The translations under genes were made by a program, and so were the position numbers. Source: Candidatus Zixiibacteriota bacterium (GTDB lineage: Bacteria; Zixibacteria; MSB-5A5; GN15; JACZUZ01). Taken from it: a DNA stretch of 64,000 bases. Location of the stretch: the NCBI GenBank assembly GCA_024280835.1, contig JAJRPJ010000017.1, forward strand, positions 44,287-108,286, in the 5' to 3' direction. The notes beneath the pieces were generated by a model. The model had not been told where the DNA came from and made no database searches. It saw only the letters and a program-made list of their open reading frames with translations. This document shows positions 8,844 to 17,481 of the stretch, in pieces (the stretch's first letter is position 1; each line of letters begins with the position of its first letter).

Positions 8844-9869
8844 TTATTTGCTCCATGCAGGTGCAAGGTTTCCAGATGAAGGCGTGACTTTTTTGAGTTG
8901 AGCGCCAGTGATGTCACAAATCCAAATTGAGCCCTCGCCTGTGGCAAAGGTCAGCCATTTGCTGTCTGGTGACCAGCTAGGAGAATTTGTTGAAGGTGTG
9001 GGGCCGCCTTTGGGGGTGTAGATGACGTATTTTTGTATTAGGTCAGGACTAACAACATAGATAGCGGGTTTGTTGATGTCGTTGTAGACATAGGCTATCC
9101 ACTTGCCATCAGGTGACCAACTAGGAGCTATGGCCTGCACTAGGAGATTGGCTTGTTTGCGAACGTTTTCGTATGAAGGCATAGGGTCGCCAACTTTGGT
9201 AACAATTAGGCCTTGCGGTTTTTGCTCGAAAAGCGCGATGAAAGCAAAGCGACCGTCTGGGCCTGCAGTTGGGTTGATACTGAAATAGTCTGTTTGTTGG
9301 TAATCTTTACGAATTGGGTGTGCGTCTGCGCCACTAGGATGCACTTGCGACATTTGGTAATTCGGGAAAGTGGCGTCGACGAAATTGGCGTTGTAGTCAT
9401 TGGTATAAAGAATAGATTCGCCGTCGGTTGACCACTCAGGGTAGCGTCCGCCCAAGCTGGTGGTGACTCTCTCCCACCAATCCACATTGACAGGGATACT
9501 ATCGACAATGACTTTGAAGATGTCGTAGACACGATGTTTGCCGCCAAGTAGATTTGGACCTTGGAAATCGACTTGTCCACGACGAGTGAAGGCAATTTGT
9601 TTGTTGTCTGGCGCCCAACTTAGACGACCAAATGCATTGGTGGAATTGCAGGCAAGGACTTCATTGGTTCCGTCGAGATTCATGACATAGACATTGCCAT
9701 CGCGGATGAAAGCTAGCTGTCCTGATGGTGCGGAAATTTTTCCCGCTACATCGGCTGGCATGGATTTGACATTCGAGACTTGGGCATTGGCGGAACTCGC
9801 GGCCAAACACAAGAGCGTCAGAGCCATTAGGGACATGATTGTTTTTCTGATTGTTTTCATAGAATTCAT
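8844..9869 (-). CDS. TolB-like exported beta-propeller protein
   Basis: A 341-residue protein with a signal peptide ending near SSANAQ and then PD40/WD40-like blades: GQLAFIRDGNVYVMNLDGTN, LSWAPDNKQIAFTRRG, EWSTDGESILYTND, APSWSPDGKWIAYVYND and SPSWSPDSKWLTFATGEGSIW. The repeated SWSPDGKWIA motif is diagnostic of TolB-type propellers, which sit in the periplasm and bind protein partners. No N-terminal TolB domain and no pal or tol neighbours are seen, so it is probably a propeller of the wider family and not TolB itself. Either M1 or M4 could be the start. It is followed directly by the metallo-hydrolase gene. Confidence 0.85.
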   Translation of the reverse strand: MNSMKTIRKTIMSLMALTLLCLAASSANAQVSNVKSMPADVAGKISAPSGQLAFIRDGNVYVMNLDGTNEVLACNSTNAFGRLSWAPDNKQIAFTRRGQVDFQGPNLLGGKHRVYDIFKVIVDSIPVNVDWWERVTTSLGGRYPEWSTDGESILYTNDYNANFVDATFPNYQMSQVHPSGADAHPIRKDYQQTDYFSINPTAGPDGRFAFIALFEQKPQGLIVTKVGDPMPSYENVRKQANLLVQAIAPSWSPDGKWIAYVYNDINKPAIYVVSPDLIQKYVIYTPKGGPTPSTNSPSWSPDSKWLTFATGEGSIWICDITGAQLKKVTPSSGNLAPAWSK

Positions 9870-10172
9870 GGGCCTGTGTTAGTCTGTTATTGGGGTGAGG
9901 TGTTATTTGTTCAACACTATTCTATCTATTTGTTGCTGTAATTCTACCTATCCTCTTTCAGTTTGTCGGCTTATGGAGCCTGTAACTCAAGAGGCAATCG
10001 GAATGTATACAGTCCAACGACGACAAGCAACCGATTGGCCTTTATACACAGATATGCACTTTTGGTTATACACTATTGGTGGTTTTTGGGGCGAATCATT
10101 GGGATATTATGTGGTTTGTAGAAAACAGGTTGCTGGGCTGGTTAAGACTTTGAGTGGGTGGGTGTGAGCGCT

Positions 10173-10275
10173 GTGTCGCTTTGTGCCTCGCAATGACGGA
10201 TTGGGAGGGATTATGGATGGATTTGCTTTGGGCGGAAAAGGCACAGCACGCTGTGCCCCTACGGGGTTTGGGTTG
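10173..10275. repeat. Composite intergenic repeat, copy 1
   Basis: Two modules in tandem. The first (10173-10199) matches the end of the inverted repeat at 59904-59998: GTCGCTTTGTGCCTCGCAAT. The second has a perfect 8-bp stem palindrome GGCACAGC-AC-GCTGTGCC at 10240-10257 followed by CCTACGG. The same order of modules occurs at 12447-12552. The module separation and GGATTTGCTTTGGG spacer are also similar, indicating copies of one mobile or expanding non-coding element. Confidence 0.7.
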
Positions 10276-10330
10276 GGAGAATAGCGCAACCCGACACCAC
10301 CAGCGAGGGCTTTTCTCGACAATCCAAATG

Positions 10331-10373
10331 GAGAAAGACCCCTATGAAGCAGATTTGGGTTGCTTCATAGGGG
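10331..10373 (-). terminator. Rho-independent terminator of the outer-membrane-protein gene
   Basis: Perfect 13-bp stem CCCCTATGAAGCA (10339-10351) / TGCTTCATAGGGG (10361-10373) with a 9-base loop. On the minus strand it is followed by TCTTTCTC. It lies about 40 bases beyond the stop codon of the minus-strand gene. Confidence 0.75.
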
Positions 10374-10413
10374 CCTTGGTGTGCTAGTATTCTACGAGGA
10401 ACTGGTATTTGTT

Positions 10414-11373
10414 CTACCAGCTCATGAATTTGCGAATCTCGAATTTACTACGTAGTCCCGAGAAGTCTAGCCCTACTTTGTCGGCTGAGTTGGCGGAGAA
10501 AGTGGCGAATATCTCTTGGTTGAGGGCGTTATTCCAGCGAGGATTTGTGAACTTCAACTGCATGTAACTGCCTTCAATAGCCAGAGAGGTTCCGAAGATG
10601 TTGGTTGGCAGCGCTAGACGTAGTCCTGCGCTGAAGCCTGGGGCTTGGTCTTTTAGAGAGCCACCGATTTGCTCAAAGAGGGATGTGGAGAGATTGATAT
10701 TGCCACTTCCCTGCCAGAGGTCCCACTTGGTGAAATAGAAGCCAGCGGAGCCAATGGCCTCGATCGAGAGTCCTTTTTTGAAAGTACCCGTCCTTGATGG
10801 CGGATTGAGCAAAAAGTAACCGAAGTTACCAGCTAATCCGAAGATTGCAATTTCAGATTTTAGCTCAAACCCAGTTTGGGAGCCAATCGGCTCAACGGCG
10901 AGTGTGAAATCACCTAGAGTATTTGAGCCATTTTTGAGCCAATAGTCAAAGTTTACGGAGACCGAAGTTTTCTTGCCAGTCATGACGCCCATCTCTACAC
11001 CGATTTCATAGCTATTGGAAAGGCCACCGAGTCCTTCGACTCCGCCGTCTGTTCTAGTGATATTGGCATTGTTGAAGGCGGCGAACTTATCATAATCGCC
11101 ACCACTGAGTAAACCACCACCGACACGTATCGACATGAAGGAGACGTGGCGAGTGTGCTTCTCTGTGCTGGTTTTCAGGAAGTTGGCTTTGACTGCCGCT
11201 TCATTTTCAGTTGTCCCAATAGATGGACGGCCAAGGTCATTGGAATTATCAGTTTCAGCAACGGCATATTGGAAGGCGCTGAGGACGGTTAGTAGCGTGA
11301 GGGCAAACCCCAAAGTCGCGGTTTTGACGACACTAAATAAAGACTGGAAAATTACTTTTTTGTGGCGATTCAT
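10414..11373 (-). CDS. Outer-membrane beta-barrel protein, hypothetical
   Basis: A 319-residue exported protein. I start it at the ATG at 11373 because GAGGAGC lies a few bases upstream and a clear signal peptide follows (a hydrophobic core ending AVA, about residue 39); a longer reading frame upstream would add 71 unlikely residues. The mature protein shows alternating strands such as SFMSIRVGGGLLSGGDYDKF, YEIGVEMGVMTGKKTSVSVNFDYW, FELKSEIAIFGLAGNFGYFLL and RLALPTNIFGTSLAIEGSYMQLKF, the style of an OmpW/OmpA-like small barrel. It ends RKFMSW, with the aromatic C-terminal residue typical of BAM substrates. No specific family is recognised. Confidence 0.75.
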   Translation of the reverse strand: MNRHKKVIFQSLFSVVKTATLGFALTLLTVLSAFQYAVAETDNSNDLGRPSIGTTENEAAVKANFLKTSTEKHTRHVSFMSIRVGGGLLSGGDYDKFAAFNNANITRTDGGVEGLGGLSNSYEIGVEMGVMTGKKTSVSVNFDYWLKNGSNTLGDFTLAVEPIGSQTGFELKSEIAIFGLAGNFGYFLLNPPSRTGTFKKGLSIEAIGSAGFYFTKWDLWQGSGNINLSTSLFEQIGGSLKDQAPGFSAGLRLALPTNIFGTSLAIEGSYMQLKFTNPRWNNALNQEIFATFSANSADKVGLDFSGLRSKFEIRKFMSW

Positions 11374-11504
11374 GTTTGACGCTCCTCGACTGAAATTCAC
11401 AGTGTGAATGCTATTATGTGAAAGATAATGTGTTTGATAACTCTTCTTGATAATATCGGAGGATTGTGGGTGTGACTTAACCTGTGGGGGATTTCTCTTT
11501 GAAA

Positions 11505-11610
11505 CATCGGATACGTTGGGGCTTTGTTTTGGGCTAGGGAGATTGCTTTTGGAGGGCAAGATTGCGGCTTGGGAAGGAAAGGGCACTGCACGCTGTGCCC
11601 TTACGTAGGC
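11505..11610. repeat. Composite intergenic repeat, copy 2 (degenerate)
   Basis: Contains the near-palindrome GGGCACTGCACGCTGTGCCC at 11581-11600 followed by TTACG, matching the second module of the copies at 10240 and 12523. The preceding GGCAAGATTGCGGCTTGGGA is a weak match to the first module. Confidence 0.55.
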
Positions 11611-11640
11611 TTGGTGAGGCCTAGAGGTGAGGTTTTGATA

Positions 11641-11670
11641 TGAAAAAGGCCCACCGAGATGGTGGGCCTT
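11641..11670 (-). terminator. Rho-independent terminator of dcd
   Basis: Stem AAGGCCCACC (11646-11655) / GGTGGGCCTT (11661-11670), 5-base loop. On the minus strand it is followed by TTTTTCA. It lies 26 bases after the dcd stop. Confidence 0.85.
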
Positions 11671-11695
11671 GGAGATGTTCTATTGCGGGTTAGGA

Positions 11696-12253
11696 CTATT
11701 TGATGACTCTTGCCAAGGTTATGTTTCTTTGGCCTTGGTATTTGCCTTTCTTGTCCTTGTATGAGACTTCGCATTCCTCGTCTGACTCGAAGAATAGCAA
11801 CTGGGCAATGCCTTCGTTGGCGTAAATCCTTGCTGGCAGTGGAGTTGTGTTGGAAATCTCAAGTGTCGCATGGCCTTCCCACTCTGGTTCGAAGGGAGTG
11901 ACATTGACGATGATGCCACAACGGGCATAGGTCGATTTGCCAAGGCAAATTGTCAGGACATTGCGGGGGATTTTGAAATACTCGACGGTTCTCGCCAAGG
12001 CGAATGAATTTGGTGGTACGAGAATGGATTTGGCTTTGACGTCGACAAATGATTTGGAGTCGAAGTTCTTGGGGTCAACAACTGAGCATGAGACATTGGT
12101 GAAGATTTTGAACTCATCGGCGACACGAATGTCATAGCCATAGGATGAAAGCCCGTAGCTGACGCCTTTTTTGACTTGTTTGGCGGAAAACGGGCGAATC
12201 ATTTCATGCTTGCGGGCCATCTCACGAATCCAGCGATCCGGTTTAATTGACAT
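11696..12253 (-). CDS. dcd: dCTP deaminase
   Basis: Converts dCTP to dUTP, feeding dUMP for thymidylate synthesis. The 185-residue protein has the trimeric dUTPase-fold signatures: [17 protein letters not shown] near residue 32-48, [57 protein letters not shown] with the catalytic Glu of the [11 protein letters not shown] segment, and GIAQLLFF. The length equals the usual Dcd length. GGAGAG upstream of the ATG supports the start. It complements thyX at 59 kb; no dUTPase gene is seen in the window, so a bifunctional Dcd-Dut activity is possible but not shown. Confidence 0.95.
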   Translation of the reverse strand: MSIKPDRWIREMARKHEMIRPFSAKQVKKGVSYGLSSYGYDIRVADEFKIFTNVSCSVVDPKNFDSKSFVDVKAKSILVPPNSFALARTVEYFKIPRNVLTICLGKSTYARCGIIVNVTPFEPEWEGHATLEISNTTPLPARIYANEGIAQLLFFESDEECEVSYKDKKGKYQGQRNITLARVIK

Positions 12254-12385
12254 GTGAACTCTCCAACGCTGCTTTTTTGTTTCTGTTTGTTATCTCGATT
12301 TGGTCAAGTTGATACACTTGTCTTCTTCCTGAAGAAACGGTGAACCACTTGGAGTGGCCAGTATACATAGAAAAATGCTGGCGAA

Positions 12386-12425
12386 CAACTTCCTTGAGAA
12401 GCAACTTCCTTGAGAAGCAACTTCC
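12386..12425. repeat. Short tandem repeat, 16-nt unit, 2.5 copies
   Basis: The unit CAACTTCCTTGAGAAG occurs at 12386-12401 and 12402-12417 and is followed by a partial third copy. It is probably a slippage product and non-coding. Confidence 0.85.
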
Positions 12426-12446
12426 GCCAGATGAATCGTAGGATTG

Positions 12447-12552
12447 AGATTGCCGCGTCGCTATGCTCCTCACAATGATGGTTGTTTTTTTTGGGAGGGG
12501 GTATTTGCTTTGGGGAGAAAAAGGCACAGTACGCCGTGCCCCTACGGAGGCT
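12447..12552. repeat. Composite intergenic repeat, copy 3
   Basis: First module AGATTGCCGCGTCGCTATGC and following bases (12447-12479) match the right arm of the inverted repeat at 59966-59998. The second module is GGCACAGTACGCCGTGCC at 12523-12540 followed by CCTACGG. The order and spacer are the same as in the copy at 10173-10275. Confidence 0.7.
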
Positions 12553-12721
12553 GGGTGTGATCTTCCCCCACAATAGTGGGAGGTCGAGGGTTAATTTATG
12601 CTGGTCCTAGACCGCAATTTGTTGCGTATGGAGTGTGGGTCGTGTACACTTACGGTGGCTTGAGAAGTCTCGAGCCTAGTTGAGATGTATCAAAAGATTA
12701 AGAGACAGAGTGAAAATAAAT

Positions 12722-13267
12722 ATGTCAGAGAAAACATCCAAAGACGGTCTCTTGATAGTCTATACTGGAGACGGCAAAGGCAAGACAACAGCGGCATTGG
12801 GAATGGCTTTGCGGGCCGCTGGTTATGGGTGGAAGATCGCAATTGTGCAGTTTATTAAGGGTAGCTGGAAGTATGGCGAGCTGGAGAGCATTAAGCGTTT
12901 GGCTCCTGAGGTTGAATTGCATGTAGCTGGCTCGGGTTTTGTTGGCATTGTCGATGATAAGTTGCCATTGGAGGAGCATCGTAAAGCTGCACAAGCGGCC
13001 TTTTCGCTCTCTATGGACATTGTTCGTGAGAACTCGCATCGTTTGTTGATCCTTGACGAGCTCAATGTTGCCACGGACTTGGAATTGGTTAGTGTTGAGC
13101 AGGTGATGGAGTTACTTGACGCCAAGGCTCCAGAAATGAATTTGGTGATTACTGGTCGTAATGCGGACACTTCCCTTATTGAAAGAGCGGATTTGGTCAC
13201 AGAAATGAAGGAAATCAAGCATCCGTACCAACAAGGGATATTGGCTAAGAAAGGAATTGACTTTTAG
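12722..13267 (+). CDS. cobO: Corrinoid adenosyltransferase (CobO/BtuR family)
   Basis: Transfers adenosyl from ATP to cob(I)alamin or cob(I)yrinic acid diamide to make coenzyme B12. The 181-residue protein begins with the P-loop YTGDGKGKTT (GDGKGKTT at 16-23), and continues with AALGMALRAAGYGWKIAIVQFIKG and LLILDELNVATDLELV, all hallmarks of the CobA/CobO/BtuR class. I use the ATG at 12722; a TTG 42 bases upstream would add residues not typical of the family. No other cobalamin genes are adjacent, so it may serve salvage. No B12 riboswitch is apparent. Confidence 0.92.
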   Translation: MSEKTSKDGLLIVYTGDGKGKTTAALGMALRAAGYGWKIAIVQFIKGSWKYGELESIKRLAPEVELHVAGSGFVGIVDDKLPLEEHRKAAQAAFSLSMDIVRENSHRLLILDELNVATDLELVSVEQVMELLDAKAPEMNLVITGRNADTSLIERADLVTEMKEIKHPYQQGILAKKGIDF

Positions 13268-13485
13268 TCTCCCCTAGCTGGCGGTTGCCAGTGGGAACCT
13301 CTAGATGACTTTGTGGTTATTCCGTCTGGAACCGCTGGCGAGGAGCATCAGTTTACTTTTTGATGTTCTACTCTGGCGAAGATGTATTTGGAAGACGATA
13401 TAGATGAACGTAGTTTTTTTTGATAACATATTGTGATAAGAATTCGAATTGATGATTTTTTTGTGGGCATCAGGAAGGAAGAATA

Positions 13486-14442
13486 GTGAGTGATTTAATT
13501 ACAGATTATGAAGTAGCGATTATCGGCGGCGGTCCAGGTGGTCTGACTGCTGGACTTTACTGCGCACGCGCAACTCGGAAGACGATTATTTTTGAGAAGT
13601 ATATTGTCGGCGGTCAAATTGCCAATACCGATTTGGTTGATGATTACCCTGGTTTTGAATCGATTGACGGCCGTGAGCTCGCTGAGAAAATGAGTAACCA
13701 CGCTACGAAGTTTGGTGTTGAAATTGTTGCCGATGAGGCAGTTGATATTTGGAGTGATGGTGACTTCAAGATGGTTAAAACAGTTAGCGGCAAGGAATAC
13801 AAGGTCAAAGCTGTGATTATCTCGACTGGTGGTTCGGCTAACAAGTTGGGTGTGGACGGCGAAGAGCGCTTGTATGGTAAGGGTGTTTCTTATTGCGCGA
13901 TTTGTGATGGGGCTTTTTTTAAGGATCAGGTTTTGGCGGTTGTTGGTGGCGGAGATGCGGCTCTTGAAGAGGGTGGCTATTTGACCAAATATGCCTCGAA
14001 GGTCTATGTCATCCACCGTCGCGACGAGTTCCGTGCGGCCAAGATTGTCCAAGAACGAGCATTGGCAAATCCTAAACTCGAAATGGTTTACGATACCGTT
14101 GTGGAAACAATTAACGGTGAGAATAGAGTTGAGTCTGTGACTATTAAGAATGTCAAGACTGGTAAGGTTAGTGACTTGCCCGTGGGCGGCGTGTTTCCGT
14201 TTATCGGATTTACACCAAACTCGAATGTCACTCGCGAAGAACTAAAGAAAGACTCTGGTGGTTATATTCTCACGAGCGACCATATGGAAACGTCTGTGAA
14301 GGGCATTTATGCTTGTGGTGATGTTCGTAGTCAACTTGTGCGGCAGATTACTAATGCTGTTGGAGATGGAACAACAGCGGCTGTTGCAGCTGAGCATCAT
14401 ATTGTCTCAATTGAAGACAAACAGCGTGTGACTGCTAATTGA
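13486..14442 (+). CDS. trxB: Thioredoxin-disulfide reductase
   Basis: FAD- and NADPH-dependent reductase that reduces thioredoxin. The 318-residue protein has the FAD loop GGGPGG (14-19), the active-site pair CAIC (C137, C140), the NADPH loop GGGDAA (154-159), the HRRDEFRA phosphate-binding segment and the C-terminal FAD contact GIYACGDVR...RQITNAVGDGT. This is the low-molecular-weight class at its usual length. The GTG start at 13486 is preceded by AGGAAGGA. Thioredoxin itself is not in the window. The gene is convergent with the FG-GAP/dockerin-like gene. Confidence 0.95.
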   Translation: MSDLITDYEVAIIGGGPGGLTAGLYCARATRKTIIFEKYIVGGQIANTDLVDDYPGFESIDGRELAEKMSNHATKFGVEIVADEAVDIWSDGDFKMVKTVSGKEYKVKAVIISTGGSANKLGVDGEERLYGKGVSYCAICDGAFFKDQVLAVVGGGDAALEEGGYLTKYASKVYVIHRRDEFRAAKIVQERALANPKLEMVYDTVVETINGENRVESVTIKNVKTGKVSDLPVGGVFPFIGFTPNSNVTREELKKDSGGYILTSDHMETSVKGIYACGDVRSQLVRQITNAVGDGTTAAVAAEHHIVSIEDKQRVTAN

Positions 14443-14586
14443 ATTAGCTAATCAACGCCTAGATACTATTGTAGATTGATTTGATTGAGGACAAATGTAG
14501 TGGAGAAAAGAATACTGTAATAGAAGAAATCAGTAAGAAGTTTTTGAACCTACGTTGAGTCTACCTAGCTTATCGAGAATTAAGAT

Positions 14587-14634
14587 ACGGCCTGCTTTCC
14601 ATGGCTGCTTACAAGCAGCATGGAAGTGGGCCGT
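14587..14634. terminator. Long hairpin between trxB and the FG-GAP gene
   Basis: Inverted repeat ACGGCC...TTTCCATG / CATGGAA...GGCCGT spanning 14587-14634 with an AGCAGC/GCTGCT inner stem. It overlaps the last codons and stop of the minus-strand gene. U-tracts are weak on both sides, so termination efficiency is uncertain. Confidence 0.5.
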
Positions 14635-16924
14635 TTGTGAAGATAAAGTCAATTAAATATGTCACATCCGCGACATTGAAAGACCCCGAACAATTGGCAT
14701 CACCTGTTCCGGGGATGACAGCTCCAGGGCCACCAGAGAATATTGTCGAAATCATGTGAGTCACGTCGGCTATGTTGACTGTGCTAGAGTTATCGACATC
14801 ACCAGCCAAATCGCAACAGGCATTCGAGATGTCGGTTGGGCATGGGTCACAAACATCTCCAAAGCCATCGTCATCGGTGTCCAATTGGTCTGGATTGAAA
14901 GTGAACTTGCAGACATCACAGAGGTCACCGAATCCATCACCGTCGGAGTCCTCCTGATCTGTGTTGGCCATAGTCGGGCAATTGTCGCAGACGTCACCAA
15001 TTGAGTCATTGTCAAAGTCCTCTTGACCTGGATTCGCGACTAAAGCGCAGTTGTCACAGGCATCGCCTATGCCATCACCGTCTGTATCTAGTTGAGTTGG
15101 GTTTGAAGTCGTTGGGCAATTATCCAGACAGCCAAAGATACCATCGCCATCACGGTCGCCAATGATCATCATCTCACCAGAAGCTAGGAAACCTTTTCCA
15201 GCAGAGACTCTTATGCCTGTGTCAAAGGCGGCCAATGGGGCGCCAATTAGTAAATCATCAATGCCATCATCATTGACATCGCCAGAGGCTAAGCTTGCGC
15301 CAATTCTATCACCCACACGTGAACCATAGACAAAGGCATCAGGGATTATGCCCTGCATATCGAGAAAACCAGTGATGTGACCAGGATCGAAAAGAACCCA
15401 AACTTCACCCGAACCGCCCAGTGAGTTATTGGGACCGTCACCACCGACAAGAGAGATAGCCAAATCTAGTGAGCCAGAGTTATCGAAATCTCCGACAGTT
15501 ACATTAGTGAGTGATTCAAATCCTGTCGGAGGATAAAAGACGGCGTCTGCGTCAAAATGAGCGTTGCTGACAACTGGAATTGTAGCGACGCCATAATGTA
15601 TATAGAGTTCGTTCGAGAAGTCACGAGTATTGAAGAGTCCATCGGCATTTAGCGGAATCATAAAGATGTCGTCAAAGCCATCGTTATCCAGATCGTCAAC
15701 AAAAACGGTGGCGAGTACATCTTCAGTTTCAGCCCCATAGAAAATATGGTGTGGCATGGTTAGGAGGTCAACGGTAGTGGCAATTTGCTCATTAAGAATC
15801 AGCCGCACAGAGCCGCTTTCGGGGGTTGTGCCACCGCTACCATTGTCACCCGGGAATGAGACGACAATGTCACCCGCTCCGTTGCCATCAATGTCACCAA
15901 TAGCGCAGGTATTTAGTGCACGCACTGCGAAGCCTTCAATATTGTAGGGGCCATCGCCAGCGCGGGGGCCGTAGATAATGACATCTGAACCAACCCCAAG
16001 AGTAAGCGTTGCTGGCCATGTCAGCCCGCGTCCATAGAGTACGTGATACTCGCCGCCATCTAATCGTGAATTCGCTGGTCCATCGGCGCCGGGAACTCCG
16101 ATAATAATATCTGCGATAGCGTCACCGTTGATGAAACCTACAGCTAATGATGTTCCTGAATGATCAGGGACAGAACCACCGCCGACTTCTTCGCCTAGGA
16201 TAATGGCGTCGGCTTCTAGGGCCAAGTCAATATCTTGTTGGAGTGAGCTGGCGCCAAAAACGATATATGTTTTACCAGCGTTCTTGTTGGCGCCAAATTG
16301 GTCACGGCCACCTGGGGCTCCAATGATTAGATCGGCAATACCGTCTCCATTGACATCACCACAAGCTAAGGCTTCACCGACGAACTCATCTGCAGCAGAA
16401 CCATGCAAGAGAACATCAGGCGTTTGATTGAGTAAGTCGAGTGTATCACCAACGAAGTTTCCATTTCCAAAGAAAACAGCCACAGCGCCAACACTATCGA
16501 TTATTAGTAGATCGAAATAAGGACCTGAGATAATAAAATCGTCACGTCCGTCATTGTTGAAATCACATGAGATGATTTGGGCGCCCCAATTGGCGCCTGA
16601 CGGATTGCCGAGAATAGTTTTGGCGCAGAGGGCGCTTTCCCCCAGACCGTAATCGGCCTGGCTAAAGGGTATAGCTTCTACTTCAGACGAAGCGCTAAGT
16701 TTTGAACTGGATTCGGAGAAGAGTTTATTTGTAGACGAGTTTTCGAAGACACCTATAGGGGCCGTCTTGGGGGTTGTTAAAAGTTCTACTGGCTGTAATG
16801 CCTGAGAAGCTTTCTTAGCAACGCCTTTCCCATTTGCCGAAACAACGGGAGAAACAACAAGTTGCAATGCCACCAAGACAGAGGCAAAAATGAGGGAACG
16901 AGCCCCTCCGTCTTGTGCCTTCAT
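14609..16924 (-). CDS. Secreted FG-GAP/thrombospondin-type-3/dockerin-like protein
   Basis: A 771-residue exported protein. I start it at the ATG at 16924, which has GAGGT just upstream and a good signal peptide (KAQDGG then a hydrophobic run to VVSANG). The next roughly 460 residues are FG-GAP repeats of integrin-alpha type, each with a calcium-binding DxNxDGxxD core, for example CDFNNDGRDDFIISGP, CGDVNGDGIADLIIGAPGG, IGDIDGNGAGDIVVSFPG and SGDVNDDGIDDLLIGAPL. They are followed by thrombospondin-type-3 calcium repeats (DTDGDGIGDACDNC and similar). The end is two dockerin-like repeats, DVDNSSTVNIADVTHMI and DANCSGSFNVADVTYLIDFIF. It is probably a calcium-stabilised surface or secreted propeller. 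Its partner is unknown. Confidence 0.88.
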   Translation of the reverse strand: MKAQDGGARSLIFASVLVALQLVVSPVVSANGKGVAKKASQALQPVELLTTPKTAPIGVFENSSTNKLFSESSSKLSASSEVEAIPFSQADYGLGESALCAKTILGNPSGANWGAQIISCDFNNDGRDDFIISGPYFDLLIIDSVGAVAVFFGNGNFVGDTLDLLNQTPDVLLHGSAADEFVGEALACGDVNGDGIADLIIGAPGGRDQFGANKNAGKTYIVFGASSLQQDIDLALEADAIILGEEVGGGSVPDHSGTSLAVGFINGDAIADIIIGVPGADGPANSRLDGGEYHVLYGRGLTWPATLTLGVGSDVIIYGPRAGDGPYNIEGFAVRALNTCAIGDIDGNGAGDIVVSFPGDNGSGGTTPESGSVRLILNEQIATTVDLLTMPHHIFYGAETEDVLATVFVDDLDNDGFDDIFMIPLNADGLFNTRDFSNELYIHYGVATIPVVSNAHFDADAVFYPPTGFESLTNVTVGDFDNSGSLDLAISLVGGDGPNNSLGGSGEVWVLFDPGHITGFLDMQGIIPDAFVYGSRVGDRIGASLASGDVNDDGIDDLLIGAPLAAFDTGIRVSAGKGFLASGEMMIIGDRDGDGIFGCLDNCPTTSNPTQLDTDGDGIGDACDNCALVANPGQEDFDNDSIGDVCDNCPTMANTDQEDSDGDGFGDLCDVCKFTFNPDQLDTDDDGFGDVCDPCPTDISNACCDLAGDVDNSSTVNIADVTHMISTIFSGGPGAVIPGTGDANCSGSFNVADVTYLIDFIFTNGPLPCCL

Positions 16925-17481
16925 AAGTACCTCAAAAGAGACGGGGATGTACGCCAACGACCGTACTGAGTTAAGGTAGTCGAAAATGGCCCATCTGTCA
17001 AGGAGATTTCGCCTACACACAGCCTTACATTGTAGTATGTAGGTCTATTCATGGGGTGTTTCCCGTTCTTTTTTGTAATCCACAATACTTGTTTCTTATC
17101 AAGAGAATTCTCTTCTTGAGCGTCACACAGCGAATTGTTTCGCATTTGTCCCTAGAATCAGTAGTCTGCTGAAACGCTTAGATTCAATGTCAGCAATGCA
17201 ATTATCTGGCCGAATTGATTTGACTGGCTCTATTTGCCTTCAGAAACAAAGGGTTTGTCTAGGTTGTATTTAGAGTCATATTGGATTGGCATTCGTCGTT
17301 TTCTTGTGATAGTTGCAATGAGTTCATATAGCTTGCAAAAAAAAGCACATTTCGTTGCAGTTTTGAGCAATTGATGAGGTTAGTCTCTTTAAGTTGACCG
17401 ACTCGGCGCTGCTCCCTAAGTTAGCTTTCGGAAAAGAGCGCCGGTTTGCGAAGCTCTAAATGTGATATTGTTGTATAATAA
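16925..17481. other. Intergenic gap upstream of sensor kinase gene
   Basis: About 560 bases between divergent genes; it must carry both promoters. It is AT-rich with short A/T tracts near 17337-17348. No RNA gene or repeat is recognised. Confidence 0.4.

Larger units (their letters stand above)
9870..10413. other. Repeat-containing intergenic region
   Basis: A 540-base gap. Its right half holds a composite repeat copy (10173-10275) and the terminator of the outer-membrane-protein gene (10331-10373). I find no gene in the left half. Confidence 0.6.
11374..11695. other. Intergenic gap with second repeat copy and dcd terminator
   Basis: About 320 bases between dcd and the barrel gene, both on the minus strand. 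It contains repeat copy 2 (about 11505-11610) and the dcd terminator (11641-11670). Nothing else is recognised. Confidence 0.5.
12254..12721. other. Intergenic gap with tandem repeat and third composite repeat
   Basis: About 470 bases between the divergent dcd and cobO-like genes. It holds a 2.5-copy 16-nt tandem repeat (12386-12425), composite repeat copy 3 (12447-12552) and a small hairpin TTCCCCCAC...GTGGGAGG near 12563-12583. No B12 riboswitch-like box precedes the adenosyltransferase. Confidence 0.55.

Noticed and set aside
8844..9869. True TolB of the Tol-Pal system
   Set aside because: The N-terminal TolB domain is absent and no tol or pal genes are adjacent; only the propeller resembles it.
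12254..12721. B12 riboswitch upstream of the corrinoid adenosyltransferase
   Set aside because: No B12-box-like sequence; the region consists of intergenic repeats.
17474..17479. TATAAT hexamer just before the sensor kinase start
   Set aside because: No -35 element at proper distance, and transcription from it would begin at or after the ATG at 17482.
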